This document shows, piece by piece, positions 1-15,000 of a DNA stretch of 64,000 bases. How positions within the stretch are numbered: position 1 is the first letter of the stretch; every line of letters starts with the position of its first letter. This DNA comes from Lamellibrachia columna (taxonomy: Eukaryota; Annelida; Polychaeta; Sabellida; Siboglinidae), in NCBI GenBank assembly GCA_963662155.1, contig OY759265.1, positions 59,405,326 through 59,469,325 on the forward strand, read 5' to 3'. Under the pieces are notes generated by a model. That model saw nothing but the letters and a program-made list of their open reading frames with translations, was not told where the DNA came from and did not search any database. A program made the translations under genes and the position numbers.

Positions 1-44
1 GTGGGCAGCAGACGGTACTGCCCCAGGGACATATCTTGAGCCAC
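1..44 (-). CDS. PLAA: PLAA exon 9 (partial, runs off window)
   Basis: Only 44 nt are inside the window. The acceptor is ttgcag at 50-45 behind a TTG repeat. Encodes [13 protein letters not shown] in phase with exon 8, continuing the conserved post-PFU motif. Confidence 0.85.
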   Translation of the reverse strand, partial: MAQDMSLGQYRLLP

Positions 45-3000
45 CTGCAACAACAACAACAAACATGGAGTTCAGTATTTTTCATGACAGTCACTTTCAG
101 AATTGTAGTGCAACATTCACCTAAAATATTATTGGAAATATATTTGTTAGCAACCATTAAAATAACTCTGTTTAATTTGTACTGTGGTATAATGTCCACC
201 TCAAGTCTTCAGTGTAATTTCAAGAAGGCTTGAAAGGTTTGAAAGGTATCACCGTTGCATATAATAACAGTTTTATAATTTTACACAATTTATTACTCCC
301 TTGGAGTGTAAGTTATGTCTGTTATGAATTATGTAAAATATTAATGCACGTGTACGATCATCCATATTTAGCCTTAGTCTAGAGCAGTAGGAAAATCCAC
401 TATTTCTTCATTATTTTCATAGCGTTTTCTGTTATAGTAGTCTAATGATTAATTATTGGATTAGTCACTTTTAAACTTTTTTATCTACAAATATATGGAC
501 TTATGTCTGAAATAAACATATATTATTATTATATTATTAGCAAGAAAACTACAACTGACCAGTAAATGGGTCGGACACTGAGGATGGTTGGGCTGACCCA
601 AGGGTCATGCCCTTTGTCTGCTCTTGAATGAACTTGACTACTTGGTCCAGGTACATCTGACTGATTTCATTTGTCTCGAGGAAGTCATGTGCGGCCATCC
701 AGGGGTCATCTACGATGTTGTAAGGTAATTTCAAGGGAGGTTTGTCTTCCTGGATGTCGACGTCGAACACATAGTCGTATTCCTGGAAGCAAAAGAAATC
801 AATGAGACAACTCTTCAGGAGGGATACAAGAACTAGGAAAAAACACCTTTTAGCTCTAATATTATAAATCACTAGCTTACACCCGTCCAAGTAACTAAAG
901 GGGTGATAGCACATTGGTGGCCATGCAAACTTTTTATCAGGTTATGAGAAAACCAGATCATCAAAAATTCTGAAAACTTCACATTAACTGCCATCATCTC
1001 ATTGACAATGACGTGCTGATCAAGTTTGGGAAAAATCACATACATCCAGCTGTTTTTAAATGCTCCCACGTGCGATGCCCACCAAAGTTTACATAAATAT
1101 CCATGTATTCACACACCCACGTGGCCCATAGCAGAAATATTCCCCATAAATCCCTCCGCCTGTTAACCTCAAATGCACTATTAAACAGCCAATTGCTTCT
1201 ACAAACAAACATGTGAATATGCTTGCTCAGGTGCACTTATTTCACATGATATAAATTTCTTGATTTCACATATCACGATTTACTATGTCCTACATTCGTG
1301 TGAAACAATCAACAGGAAGTTCAACTATTGTCTGACCTCATCTGGCTCACACTCATTTCAGCTACTGTTTCCATCTTTGTCCAACAGGAAGAAAAGCATT
1401 ATTGCGCAGAGGAATAACTGAACCTTCACTTCAGTGAAGGAACTAGCAGATTCTACCGCCAAACACGTAAAAAAACGTGTATTTATTTCGGACACTGTCC
1501 AACTTGCTGGAAATATTGCCCATCTGGACAGTACAGCGCGGGAAAAACTATACCCGCTGACAGTCATTGATTCATCTCGACGCACTGACGAGGAACAATA
1601 GCCACTGAAATGGTATTAACTCAAGTGTGTTAACTGTAATGCTTGTTTGCAGTTGAGTGTGTGACATTCTCAGTTTGACACAACCAAACCGTGATTCCTA
1701 AGACTAAGCAGCCAAAGGGTGGAGCCAGTGTAGGTGGTGCAACCATGGCCCCTACTGACGACACACACCTTGAAACAAACGTCGACGGGAACGATAATAC
1801 GATTCATGATGCACTCGTCAAGAAGCTACTAACAGTGCAACAAAACGCGTACCAGGCATGTTTGCAAAGCGCAGTCGCAGAGATAAACCGGAGGGTGGAC
1901 TGTTTCATGCACGAGACAACCACGGCACTGACAGAACTCCGGATCAGCCTTCAGTACACACAGACTCAAGTCGAGGAACTGAAAGTAAATCAGTCCAAGG
2001 AAAACATCGATGGCCTGTCAAAAAAGATGCTCGATTTCGAAGACACGATAAAGAAAATGGAACACTCGATCAACTACCAAGAAAACCAATCGAGACGCTG
2101 CAATCTGCGGTTTGATGGCGTTTCTGAAGTCGACGGTGAGACATGGGAGCAGACGGAAAAGAATGTATGCAGGGCAATGACAACAGTCCTAGAACTTCCT
2201 GAAGCACAAGTGCACGCCATCAACATCGAGCGCGCGCGCGCACCGAACTGGCGGCACGGGGACGAGAGCCAGGACTATCGTCGTAAAGTTCATATCGTAC
2301 AAGGACCGCGAGCTGGTGCTACAGGCGGCGAAGAAGAATCGGCCTCGAGGCATCTATGTGAATAAAGACTACTCACAGAAGGTCATGGCGAGGCGAAAAG
2401 AACTGTTGCCCAAAATGATGAAGGCCCGCGAAGAGGGGAAAATCGCGTATTTGACATTTGATTTAAACTGGTGGTAAGGGAACGGCATGATGTCGCAAAC
2501 TGTGATTAGATAACTAAGTACATGTGCAATATTAGGCAAAATCTTCATTTAACTATGGCATCAGGTAACCAACAAAACGACGGGTTAACACTTACATATG
2601 ATAAACCGCTTGATTACAACGAACACTGTTATGAACACGAAATAGATACTGAATGTTTGTTGTATCACGATTTGCCTACACACTGCAGATATTACACCTC
2701 AGCACAATTTTCAACCAATTTTAACATTGTTAGCAACAACCGGCCAAACAAACTGAGTGTTATACACTTTAATGCCCGGTGTCTAAAAGCAAAGGATACT
2801 ATCCGAAGTACGGAGTTTAAATTTCAAATCATTGCAATATCAGAAACTTGGCTTAATGAAAACAATTGGGATGGAAATGAAGCAACCTGCGATGAAGTCG
2901 CATGTTCAGGTTACAAACTGTTCTGTAATTCCAGATAAAACATGCCAGGTGGTGGTGTTGCCATATATGTGTGTGAATCTCTGCTTAACAATTGTCAGTC

Positions 3001-6000
3001 TTCTGATATTTGTCTAAGGAACATTTCGTATGTGGATAATGACTGTTTTGAAAGCATCTTTATCGTGTTACAGATTAGTAAACACGAAAAAATCAATGTC
3101 GGTTGTATGTATAGAGCGCCGAATACCAGCATCAGCAAATTTAATGACAATCTCTCATTCATACTGGGAAATCTCACCAGTAAAATTGTATACATTTGTG
3201 GTGATTACAATATAGATCTATTGCACTGCGAAGAGCAAGCTGAAACAAAATATTTCCTTGATCAAATGTTTAGCTCAGGGTTATACCCCTTGATCACCAA
3301 CACGAATAACAGTGCTACTATAATAGATAACATTTTCTGTTCTGAGCTGTGTAGAAACAAAGTGTGCGGCATTGTTTTAAGCGATGCTACAGACCATATG
3401 CCAATTTTCGTTATGCGTGACAACAGCACTATTGTGGTTAATCATGAAGATCCAACAATTAAATATAAAAGAAAATTAGATGAAGATTCGTTAAACAGAC
3501 TTGAGCACGACCTAAATGATAAAACTGGGAAATTGTAATGAACGAGTCAAACCCTAATTTAGCATTCTCACGCTTTATGCCAGTACTAAGTAATACTTAC
3601 AACGATGTCTGTCCTCTCAAGTACTAAGTAATACTTACAACGATGCCTGTCCTCTCAAGTACTAAGTAATACTTACAACGATGCCTGTCCTCTCAAGTAC
3701 TAAGTAATACTTACAACAATGCCTGTCCTCTCAAGTACTAAGTAATACTTACAACGATGTCTGTCCTCTCAAGTACTAAGTAATACTTACAACGATGCCT
3801 GTCCTCTCAAGTACTAAGTAATACTTACAACGATGCCTGTCCTCTCAAGTACTAAGTAATACTTACAACGATGCCTGTCCTCTCAAGTACTAAGTAATAC
3901 TTACAACGATGCCTGTCCTCTCAAGTACTAAGTAATACTTACAACGATGTCTGTCCTCTCAAGTACTAAGTAATACTTACAACGATGCCTGTCCTCTCAA
4001 GTACTAAGTAATACTTACAACGATGCCTGTCCTCTCAAGTACTAAGTAATACTTACAACGATGCCTGTCCTGTCAAGTACTAAGTAATACTGACAACGAT
4101 GCCTGTCCTCTCAAGTACTAAGTAATACTTACAACGATGCCTGTCCTCTCAAGTACTAAGTAATACTGACAGTGATGCCTGACCTGTCAAGTACTAAGTA
4201 ATACTTACAACGATGACTGTCCTCTCAAGTACTAAGTAATACTTACAACGATGCCTGTCCTGTCAAGTACTAAGTAATACTTACAACGATGCCTGTCCTC
4301 TCAAGTACTAAGTAATACTTACAACGATGCCTGTCCTCTCAAGTACTAAGTAATACTGACAGCGATGCCTGACCTGTCAAGTACTAAGTAATACTTACAA
4401 CGATGCCTGTCCTGTCAAGTACTAAGTAATACTGACAACGATGCCTGTCCTCTCAAGTACTAAGTAATACTTACAACGATGCCTGTCCTCTCAAGTACTA
4501 AGTAATACTGACAACGATGCCTGTCCTCTCAAGTACTAAGTAATACTTACAACGATGCCTGTCCTCTCAAGTACTAAGTAATACTGACAGCGATGCCTGA
4601 CCTGTCAAGTACTAAGTAATACTTACAACGATGGCTGTCCTCTCAAGTACTAAGTAATACTTACAACGATGTCTGTCCTCTCAAGTACTAAGTAATACTT
4701 ACAACGATGCCTGTCCTCTCAAGTACTAAGTAATACTTACAACGATGCATGTCCTCTCAAGTACTAAGTAATACTGACAACGATGCCTGTCCTCTCAAGT
4801 ACTAAGTAATACTTACAACGATGCCTGTCCTCTCAAGTACTAAGTAATACTTACAACGATGCATGTCCTCTCAAGTACTAAGTAATACTTACAACGATGC
4901 CTGTCCTCTCAAGTACTAAGTAATACTTACAACAATGTCTGTCCTCTCAAGTACTAAGTAATACTTACAACGATGCATGTCCTCTCAAGTACTAAGTAAT
5001 ACTTACAACGATGCCTGTCCTCTCAAGTACTAAGTAACACTTACAACGATGCCTGTCCTCTCAAGTACTAAGTAATACTTACAACGATGCCTGTCCTCTC
5101 AAGTACTAAGTAATACTTACAACGATGCCTGTCCTCTCAAGTACTAAGTAATACTTACAACGATGCCTGTCCTCTCAAGTACTAAGTAATACTTACAACG
5201 ATGTCTGTCCTCTCAAGTACTAAGTAATACTTACAACGATGCATGTCCTCTCAAGTACTAAGTAATACTTACAACGATGCCTGTCCTCTCAAGTACTAAG
5301 TAATACTTACAACGATGCATGTCCTCTCAAGTACTAAGTAATACTTACAACGATGCCTGTCCTCTCAAGTACTAAGTAATACTTACAACGATGCCTGTCC
5401 TCTCAAGTACTAAGTAATACTTACAACGATGTCTGTCCTCTCAAGTACTAAGTAATACTTACAACGATGCCTGTCCTCTCAAGTACTAAGTAATACTTAC
5501 AACGATGCCTGTCCTCTCAAGTACTAAGTAATACTTACAATGATGCATGTCCTCTCAAGTACTAAGTAATACTTACAACGATGTCTGTCCTCTCAAGTAC
5601 TAAGTAATACTTACAACGATGCATGTCCTCTCAAGTACTAAGTAATACTTACAACGATGTCTGTCCTCTCAAGTACTAAGTAATACTTACAACGATGCAT
5701 GTCCTCTCAAGTACTAAGTAATACTTACAACGATGCCTGTCCTCTCAAGTACTAAGTAATACTTACAACGATGCATGTCCTCTCAAGTACTAAGTAATAC
5801 TTACAACGATGCATGTCCTCTCAAGTACTAAGTAATACTTACAACGATGCCTGTCCTCTCAAGTACTAAGTAATACTTACAACGATGTCTGTCCTCTCAA
5901 GTACTAAGTAATACTTACAACGATGCATGTCCTCTCAAGTACTAAGTAATACTTACAACGATGCCTGTCCTCTCAAGTACTAAGTAATACTTACAACGAT

Positions 6001-9000
6001 GCCTGTCCTCTCAAGTACTAAGTAATACTTACAACGATGCATGTCCTCTCAAGTACTAAGTAATACTTACAACGCTGCCTGTCCTCTCAAGTACTAAGTA
6101 ATACTTACAACGATGCCTGTCCTCTCAAGTACTAAGTAATACTTACAACGATGCATGTCCTCTCAAGTACTAAGTAATACTGACAACGATGCCTGTCCTC
6201 TCAAGTACTAAGTAATACTCACATCGATGCCTGACCTGTCAAAATAACCACGTATACAGGAAAAACAAAACGGAATGATAAACCTTGGTTAATAAGAGGG
6301 TTAAAAAAAATGCCTGCATACAGAAAAATAACCTGTACTTCTGAAAAAAAATATTCTAACGAATTTCGTGGTGAAAATCGAGTAGTATTAGAAAGTAAAG
6401 AAATAGCTAACCATTTCAACAAATTCTTTGTTGACATAGGTACAAATTTATAAAGCCTTATAAAACCCTGCCCGGGAACAAAGCCCACTGACTTCGTAAA
6501 AAGTAATGTATCACAGTCAATGTACACACAGTGTCACACACCCAGTTACTGAGCAAGAAGTACTTGACATTGTGTCTGGGTGTAAAAGTAAATCTTCATA
6601 CGGACATGATGAGATCAGCATGAAAACAGTTAAGCATATAATAAAGCAAATTGTAAAACCGTTAACCCACATTTTTAACAGATCATTGATCTGTGGATCA
6701 TTTCCAAATGATATGAAATTGACAAAAATCATTCCTGTATTTAAGTCAGGTGATCGTTTTCAATTTTCTAATTATAGACCTATATCTCTTTTATCCCAAT
6801 TTTCAAAAATACTTGAAAAAATATTTAACACAATGCTAACATCTTTCATCGAAGCACAACACATACTGTCAGACGGGCAGTATGGCTTCAGAAGTAATCA
6901 TTCGACCTCACTAGCTCTAACTGAATTTGTCGAAAAGGTTACTTCTGCAATGGATAAATCCCAAACTACGATTGGTGTCTTTATCGATCTAAAAAAAGCT
7001 TTCGACACCGTTGACCACAACATATTGATAAGTAAATTGCAATGCTATGGAGTAAGGGGTTTAGCTCTGGAATGGATAAGAAGTTATTTTTCCAACCGTA
7101 GACAATATGTATGCTACAATAACAGTAACTCAGAATTCAAGGAAAGGTGTGGAGTCCCGCAAGGATCAATCCTTGGCCCATTACTATTTATCTTGTACAT
7201 AAATGACATGTGCGATGTTTCCAAACTACTTCATATTATTCTATTTGCAGATGATACTAAACATTTTTACTCGGCTAGTAATATTGATGATGTAACCAAT
7301 GTAGTTAACAACGAACTAAAACAACTAGGCCTATGGTTCAGAGGGAACAAATTATCGCTCAATGTGAACAAAACAAATTTTATAATGTTTAACAATAAAA
7401 AACAACCTAGAACAGATGTGCATATAGCTTTGAATGGAACAAACATTGAGCACCTAACACATACAACATTCCTTGGAGTAACTATTGATGACAACCTAAC
7501 ATGGAGAGAACATAGAAAAATGGTTGAAACAAAAGTATCAAAAAGCATAGCAGTTTTGTATAAAACTATGCATGCTCTTGATTGTCAAGTGTCACACATA
7601 TTATATCAATCACTTGTAGAACCACATATATTGCTGTGAGATATGGGGAAGTATGTATCAATCCAGACTCAAGAAACTATTTCTGTTACAGAAAAAAGCT
7701 ATACGGATTATTTATAACCTTAATTACCATGATCATACATCTGTATTTTTCCACAGCTCAAAAATACTTAAACTTCATGATTTAGTTACATACAAGATTA
7801 TGATTATACTCTATACAGCAAATAATCACTCTTTAAATGGTCGGGTTCAAGCATTCTTTAAACCAACCGAAGCTAAACACATGTATGGTACCAGACAAAG
7901 CAAACTGTTTTATGTTAAAAAAACAAACACCACCCTCAGACTATTGTCACTCACTGTCAAAGGTATAAATACGTGAAACAGTTTAGCAAATGAAATAAGT
8001 CAGCTACCAAGTTTAACACTATTTAAAAAAAACATTCAAGTTGTCATCACTTACAGCATATTTATAAACTTTTAATAGAAAGTTATGTCAATTAGTTAAT
8101 TTATAATTAGCACAAGCAACACTAATTAGTTTATAAGTGAATTGTGAATGCTATTTTGTATTTATTTTTTACTTGTATTGCATTTATTTAGTTTGAGAAG
8201 GGCATAGCACCTTATAAGTCGTATGACTTCAGCTATGTCCCTTCAGCAGCAGCAGCACACCATACTATGCACCTGTATTATGTTGTTGTTGTTGTTGAAT
8301 AAACTTTCACTTCATAAACTTTCACATCACTTCATAGTAAGTAAATCTAAATAACTGCCTTTGTGGTTTTTTCAAATACATCACCACTTGGTTGATCAGA
8401 GGCCACTGGTGCAAGATGAAGAAGCGTAGAAACAGGCAAATGGATATCGGCACCTGGGAGGAGATGCTGCAAGATTGCCTCCAAAGTTAGCATATAAATA
8501 TATAGAGATGGTGGAGTGACGGTTACACCATCTGGAGAGTGGCCCACACTCAATTTGGCTACTGTTTGCATCTTTGTCCACCAGGAAGAAAAGCATTATA
8601 GTAAATACCCCTAAATGACTGCCTTTTTGGCTTTTTAAATACACTGCCAATTGGTACATCAAAGGCCACTGGTGGAAGGAGGCGAAGGACCGTAGAGAGA
8701 GGCGAGTGGGTGTCGGCGGCTGGGAGGAGATACTGCCAGACTGCCCCCAAAGTTAGCGTAATAATATATAGATGGTGAGCTCATGGTCATACCACAGTGC
8801 AATATTGCATTGGTGGCCTTGCTAATGTTGCATTGGTGGCCTTGCTAATGTTGTCTGATTATAAGAAAACTGGACATAAAAAATTCTGAAAACTGTTCAC
8901 AGTAACTGCCATCATGCAACTTTTTGACCCTGGTCTTCAGTCAAATTCATCTGCCACCAACTATGAGCCGTTCTGATATCATACCTTTCCCTGGTAGAGC

Positions 9001-12000
9001 TTCTTGGATGATGTATTGGCACCGACCACATCTCCAATCTTGATCCATCTGGTCTCTGCCATAGACCACTGGTATGCCTGGATTGCTTTGTCATCACGGA
9101 TCATTAATGTCTGTCCTTCCTTCTGGCCTGCACATGAACAGTCCATGTAATAATGGTCAACTGCTTTACCAATAAATATGTGTATATATATGAGGAGGAG
9201 CTGGTAACTAGTTCACCATGTGTCCTGACAAACCAAGTAATCCCAACTCAGAAGAGCACAGTTGTATTCTAAAATGCAGTATAACATTACATAGCTGTAT
9301 TCACTAAACATAATATACCATTGTCACAAATTAACCAGTCATTTAAAATGTTAAATTGGATGATTACCTTTATTAAGGAGAGCCTCCATGCCAGGCAACT
9401 CATCAGTCTTGATTTCACCAATCTGAGCTGGAATGGCTGAAGAAGCAACCAACTCATCGAAGACAGCCTGCTCAGAAGCATCGCCAGCCCTCTCTAGACA
9501 CTGGGTGAACACACGGATCATGCCGTCACTGCAGCACAAACACACACACAGATCATTGGGTGAACAAATGGATTACAACAGCACACAATGATCATTGGGT
9601 GAATTAACACTAAGCAGTGGCAGGAAACCACTGAAGCTGTCTTGAAAATACTGACTGAGAACACCATTGATGTAACAGAACAGCTGAAGTAAATCTGAAC
9701 ATCCCACCCACAGTTTGTGATTCTTCAGGACCAGATGGTAGAATTCCAGAAATCCCTAGAGGATCATTCTACAGAGGCATTCTGGTTAACCGATTTGTCA
9801 ACCATCAGTAGGAAGATAACTGGAAGGGACATCTGTGTGAATCGGCAAGGATATTTCTCTATATGTCTGCAGCTGGACATTACAAGCATGGTCAGCAATC
9901 TCTGCCTCTGTACTTGTCTGATATGAAGAAGTTGCCTGAAACGTCCCCAGAAATATACAATGCCCTGATGAATAAAGTAAACAATGCCCTAATGAATAAA
10001 GTAAACAATGCCCTGATGAATAAAGTAAACAATGCCCTAATGAATAAAGTATACAATGCCCTAATGAATAAAGTATACAATGCCCTAATGAATAAAGTAT
10101 ACAATGCCCTAATGAATAAAGTAAACAATGCCCTGATGAATAAAGTAAACAATGCCCTAATGAATAAAGTATACAATGCCCTAATGAATAAAGTATACAA
10201 TGCCCTAATGAATAAAGTATACAATGCCCTAATGAATAAAGTATACAATGCCCTAATGAATAAAGTATACAATGCCCTAATGAATAAAGTATACAATGCC
10301 CTAATGAATAAAGTAAACAATGCCCTAATGAATAAAGTATACAATGCCCTAATGAATAAAGTATACAATGCCCTAATGAATAAAGTAAACAATGCCCTAA
10401 TGAATAAAGTAAACAATGCCCTAATGAATAAAGTAAACAATGCCCTAATGAATAAAGTATACAATGCCCTAATGAATAAAGTATACAATGCCCTAATGAA
10501 TAAAGTATACAATGCCCTAATGAATAAAGTAAACAATGCCCTGATGAATAAAGTAAACAATGCCCTAATGAATAAAGTATACAATGCCCTAATGAATAAA
10601 GTATACAATGCCCTAATGAATAAAGTAAACAATGCCCTAATGAATAAAGTAAACAATGCCCTAATGAATAAAGTAAACAATGCCCTAATGAATAAAGTAT
10701 ACAATGCCCTAATGAATAAAGTATACAATGCCCTAATGAATAAAGTAAACAATGCCCTAATGAATAAAGTAAACAATGCCCTAATGAATAAAGTATACAA
10801 TGCCCTAATGAATAAAGTATACAATGCCCTGATGAATAAAGTAAACAATGCCCTGATGAATAAAGTAAACAATGCCCTAATGAATAAAGTATACAATGCC
10901 CTAATGAATAAAGTATACAATGCCCTAATGAATAAAGTAAACAATGCCCTAATGAATAAAGTAAACAATGCCCTAATGAATAAAGTAAACAATGCCCTAA
11001 TGAATAAAGTATACAATGCCCTAATGAATAAAGTATACAATGCCCTAATGAATAAAGTAAACAATGCCCTAATGAATAAAGTATACAATGCCCTAATGAA
11101 TAAAGTAAACAATGCCCTAATGAATAAAGTATACAATGCCCTAATGAATAAAGTAAACAATGCCCTAATGAATAAAGTAAACAATGCCCTAATGAATAAA
11201 GTATACAATGCCCTAATGAATAAAGTAAACAATGCCCTAATGAATAAAGTAAACAATGCCCTAATGAATAAAGTATACAATGCCCTAATGAATAAAGTAA
11301 ACAATGCCCTAATGAATAAAGTAAACAATGCCCTAATGAATAAAGTAAACAATGCCCTAATGAATAAAGTATACAATGCCCTAATGAATAAAGTAAACAA
11401 TGCCCTAATGAATAAAGTAAACAATGCCCTAATGAATAAAGTATACAATGCCCTAATGAATAAAGTAAACAATGCCCTAATGAATAAAGTAAACAATGCC
11501 CTAATGAATAAAGTATACAATGCCCTAATGAATAAAGTAAACAATGCCCTAATGAATAAAGTAAACAATGCCCTAATGAATAAAGTAAACAATGCCCTAA
11601 TGAATAAAGTATACAATGCCCTAATGAATAAAGTATACAATGCCCTAATGAATAAAGTAAACAATGCCCTAATGAATAAAGTAAACAATGCCCTAATGAA
11701 TAAAGTAAACAATGCCCTAATGAATAAAGTATACAATGCCCTAATGAATAAAGTATACAATGCCCTAATGAATAAAGTAAACAATGCCCTAATGAATAAA
11801 GTATACAATGCTCTAATGAATAAAGTAAACAATGCCCTAATGAATAAAGTAAACAATGCCCTAATGAATAAAGTATACAATGCCCTAATGAATAAAGTAA
11901 ACAATGCCCTAATGAATAAAGTAAACAATGCCCTAATGAATAAAGTATACAATGCCCTAATGAATAAAGTAAACAATGCCCTAATGAATAAAGTAAACAA

Positions 12001-15000
12001 TGCCCTAATGAATAACGTATACAATGCCCTAATGAATAAAGTATAATTTGTTGGAGTGCAGATGGACACCACAATGGAGTCTCCTCTGACATGCTTCAAA
12101 AGTAGACATACAATGGTGATGCCAAGGAAGGGAGTGGTCTAGATGGCTTTACTTTAAATGTTGCTGCTCGGACAAAGTGGGTGCAGACCAAACATGTCAC
12201 TGCAGCTGTCTCCTCACAACTCAACTCCTCCTGCAGATGACGCAGATTATTGCTAGTGGTGGCAAAGTTGGCATTGTGAACTTCGTTGGCCGCCATGAAT
12301 GCAGCAACACAAAACAGTCCCTGTTCAATGAAGACGGAATCATGAAGTCAGTGGCTTCCTTGTCCACTTGCCACCTGGGCCGTTGACTTGGGTGTCAATC
12401 TTGTTAAATCTGGTCATAGCCATGTACACCAACCACGGCGATGAATTTGAAGCCTCTGATCCTGGAAAGCTCATGGTGTACAAGTTTCTGAACAATAAGT
12501 CAATACTGCTGTAGCTGCTATCACCAACAGAAGATGCTTTTCTTCTGCATTTGAGATGTGCTGCTTTGTTGACTATGATAGATAAGTGTTCATGTTGGTA
12601 AGCCCATCATCCTGAATTAGGACTGACAGGATATGCAATGTTTAGGAAAGATCGAATAGGAAGAAGGGGCAGGGGAGTTATTTTATATGTTAAAGAATCT
12701 ATTCAGGCTTATGAAATAAAACTAGAAAGGGAAGCAGATTGCGATGAAGCTGTTTGGTGCAAAATTGTTTCAGGAAATTCAAAATTAACTATTGGATTAG
12801 TTTACCGAAGTCCAAACATAAACGAAGAGGACAACACAAAAATAAAAAACGCTATAAAGGAAGTTAGTAAAGAGGAATGTATCATAATGGGAGATTTTAA
12901 CCATGGACACATACAATGGAATTCTCTAGAGAGCACAGGGATTGAGGACCAACAATTTCTATTTTTAATCCAGGATAGCTTTCTTACTCAGCACGTACTA
13001 GAACCAACCAGGGGAGAAAATGTATTAGATATAGTTTTGTCATCACAAAAAGAATTAGTGGACAATGTAAAAATATTTGAACCATTGGGTAATAGTGACC
13101 ATAATCAAATACATTTTGACATCAATGTAAAATCAGAAAGTAAAAATAAGAAAACGTACAAGAGAAACTTCCACAAAGGTAACTACAAAGATATGAGAAA
13201 ATACTTAGCAAAGCTAGATTGGAATAACATGCTGAAGAATAAGACCGCAATTGAATGTTGGAATATTCTAAAATATGAAATTGAGAGTATCATCGATAAA
13301 TTTGTTCCCTTCCAAAAACAAGGAAAACGGTGTAGAAAGAAACACTTGTCAAAAGAGGCTATTAGAAAAATAATGATAAAACAAACTATGTGGAGGATTT
13401 ATAGGCATACCAGAAAGGAAGAAGACTATGCAAAATACAAAGAGGCACTTAATGCAGCTACAACTGAAATCAGACAATCTAAAAGAAGCTATGAGCAAAA
13501 ACTAGCATGTAACATAAAAAACGACAGCAAGAGTTTTTATGCATATGTCAGGAGTAAACAAAACGTACAAGACAAGGTTGGACCTCTAGAAGACAGTGCT
13601 GGAAATATAATATCTCAGGGGTTTTTAATGGCGGAAGACCTAAATGGTTACTTCAGTTCAGTGTTTACCAAAGAAGATATTAGTTCATTACCAGTTGCTG
13701 ATGCTAAATTTCAGGGGGCTAAATCTGACTATTTAGGTCCGTTAGTTGTAACTCCAGAATTGGTAGCTAAGAAAATAAAGGCAATGAAGGATAACAAATC
13801 ACCGGGAGTGGATGGGATTCCTCCAAAATTACTAATGGAAACAGTAGAGCAAATCAGTATACCACTTGCAAGAGTATTCAACTTGTCATTAAAAGAGGGA
13901 GTTGTTCCGTTTGAATGGAAAGAAGCAAACATCATACCATTATTTAAAAAGGGTTCGAGAAATAAGTCAGAGAATTACAGACCAGTGAGTTTAACGTCAG
14001 TGATTTGTAAATTATTAGAAAGGTTAATTAAAGACCATATGGTGGACTTCCTCGTTAAGCATAAATTATTAAATTCATCTCAACATGGATTCCTTAAAGC
14101 GAGGTCATGCTTAACAAATATGTTATGTTTTTTGGAAGAAATCACTAAGTGGATAGACGTGGGATCGCCAGTAGATATTATCTACTTAGATTTTCAGAAA
14201 GCTTTTGACAAAGTGCCACATCAAAGATTACTACTTAAATTAAAAGCCCATGGTATCGGGGATAGCATAACTGACTGGATAGAACAATGGCTGACTGACA
14301 GAAGACAACGAGTTGTAGTAGATGGAGAAGTTTCAAATTGGAAATCGGTTTTGAGTGGGGTACCTCAAGGATCAGTATTAGGACCTATATTATTCTTAAT
14401 TTATATCAATGACTTGGACGACAGTATAACAAGTAACATACTGAAATTTGCGGATGACACAAAACTGTTTAGAAAGGTTAATACTGATGGTGATACACAA
14501 CATTTACAAAACGATCTAGACAGATTAGTGAAATGGTCTGAGAAATGGCAGATGCTGTTCAATTTTGGGAAATGTAAATGCCTACATACAGGACATGGGA
14601 CTTTGATTTTAAACTATAAAATGGGAGATACTGTTCTGGGTACTACTGTAAAAGAAAAGGACTTAGGAGTTACAATAAGCGCTGATATGAAAGTTTCAGA
14701 GCAGTGTGGTATTGCAGCTTCAAAGGGTAATCAAATTCTTGGATTGATTAGAAGAAACATAACATACAAGGGAAAAAAGTTAATTATACCTCTTTATAAA
14801 GCAATAGTTAGACCTCATTTAGAATACTGTATACAAGCATGGAGACCATATCGTAAGGATATAGATACGCTTGAACGCATACAAAGGAGAGCAACTAAAA
14901 TGATTCCAGAACTTAGAGACCTTAGTTATGAAGAACGCCTGAAAGAATGTGGTTTAACAACTCTAGAGACAAGGAGGTTAAGAGGAGATCAGATTGAAGT

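Larger units (their letters stand above)
1403..8335 (+). mobile_element. CR1/jockey-like non-LTR retrotransposon, near full length, antisense in PLAA intron 7
   Basis: Inserted into a host tandem repeat: the unit at 1340-1402 continues at 8336. It has a 5' UTR of about 290 bp with a CCTTCACTTCAGTGAAGG palindrome, ORF1, ORF2 (endonuclease then reverse transcriptase), and a 3' end with (TTG)n and AATAAA near 8281-8305. About 2.6 kb of the length is a 38-bp array grown inside ORF2. Both ORFs are broken by frameshifts and stops, so it is inactive. No target-site duplication is evident, as in CR1-like elements. Confidence 0.85.

Noticed and set aside
1403..1690. Hammerhead-ribozyme-like CTGACGA near the LINE 5' end
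   Set aside because: The stems and GAAA core needed for a hammerhead could not be drawn from the surrounding sequence.
3583..6242. Regular repeats reminiscent of a CRISPR array
   Set aside because: Units are contiguous 38-bp copies without unique spacers, in eukaryotic DNA; a minisatellite.
9798..12099. Open frames of 727-764 codons on both strands
   Set aside because: They are translations of a 24-bp tandem repeat lacking stop codons; no start, splice or family support.
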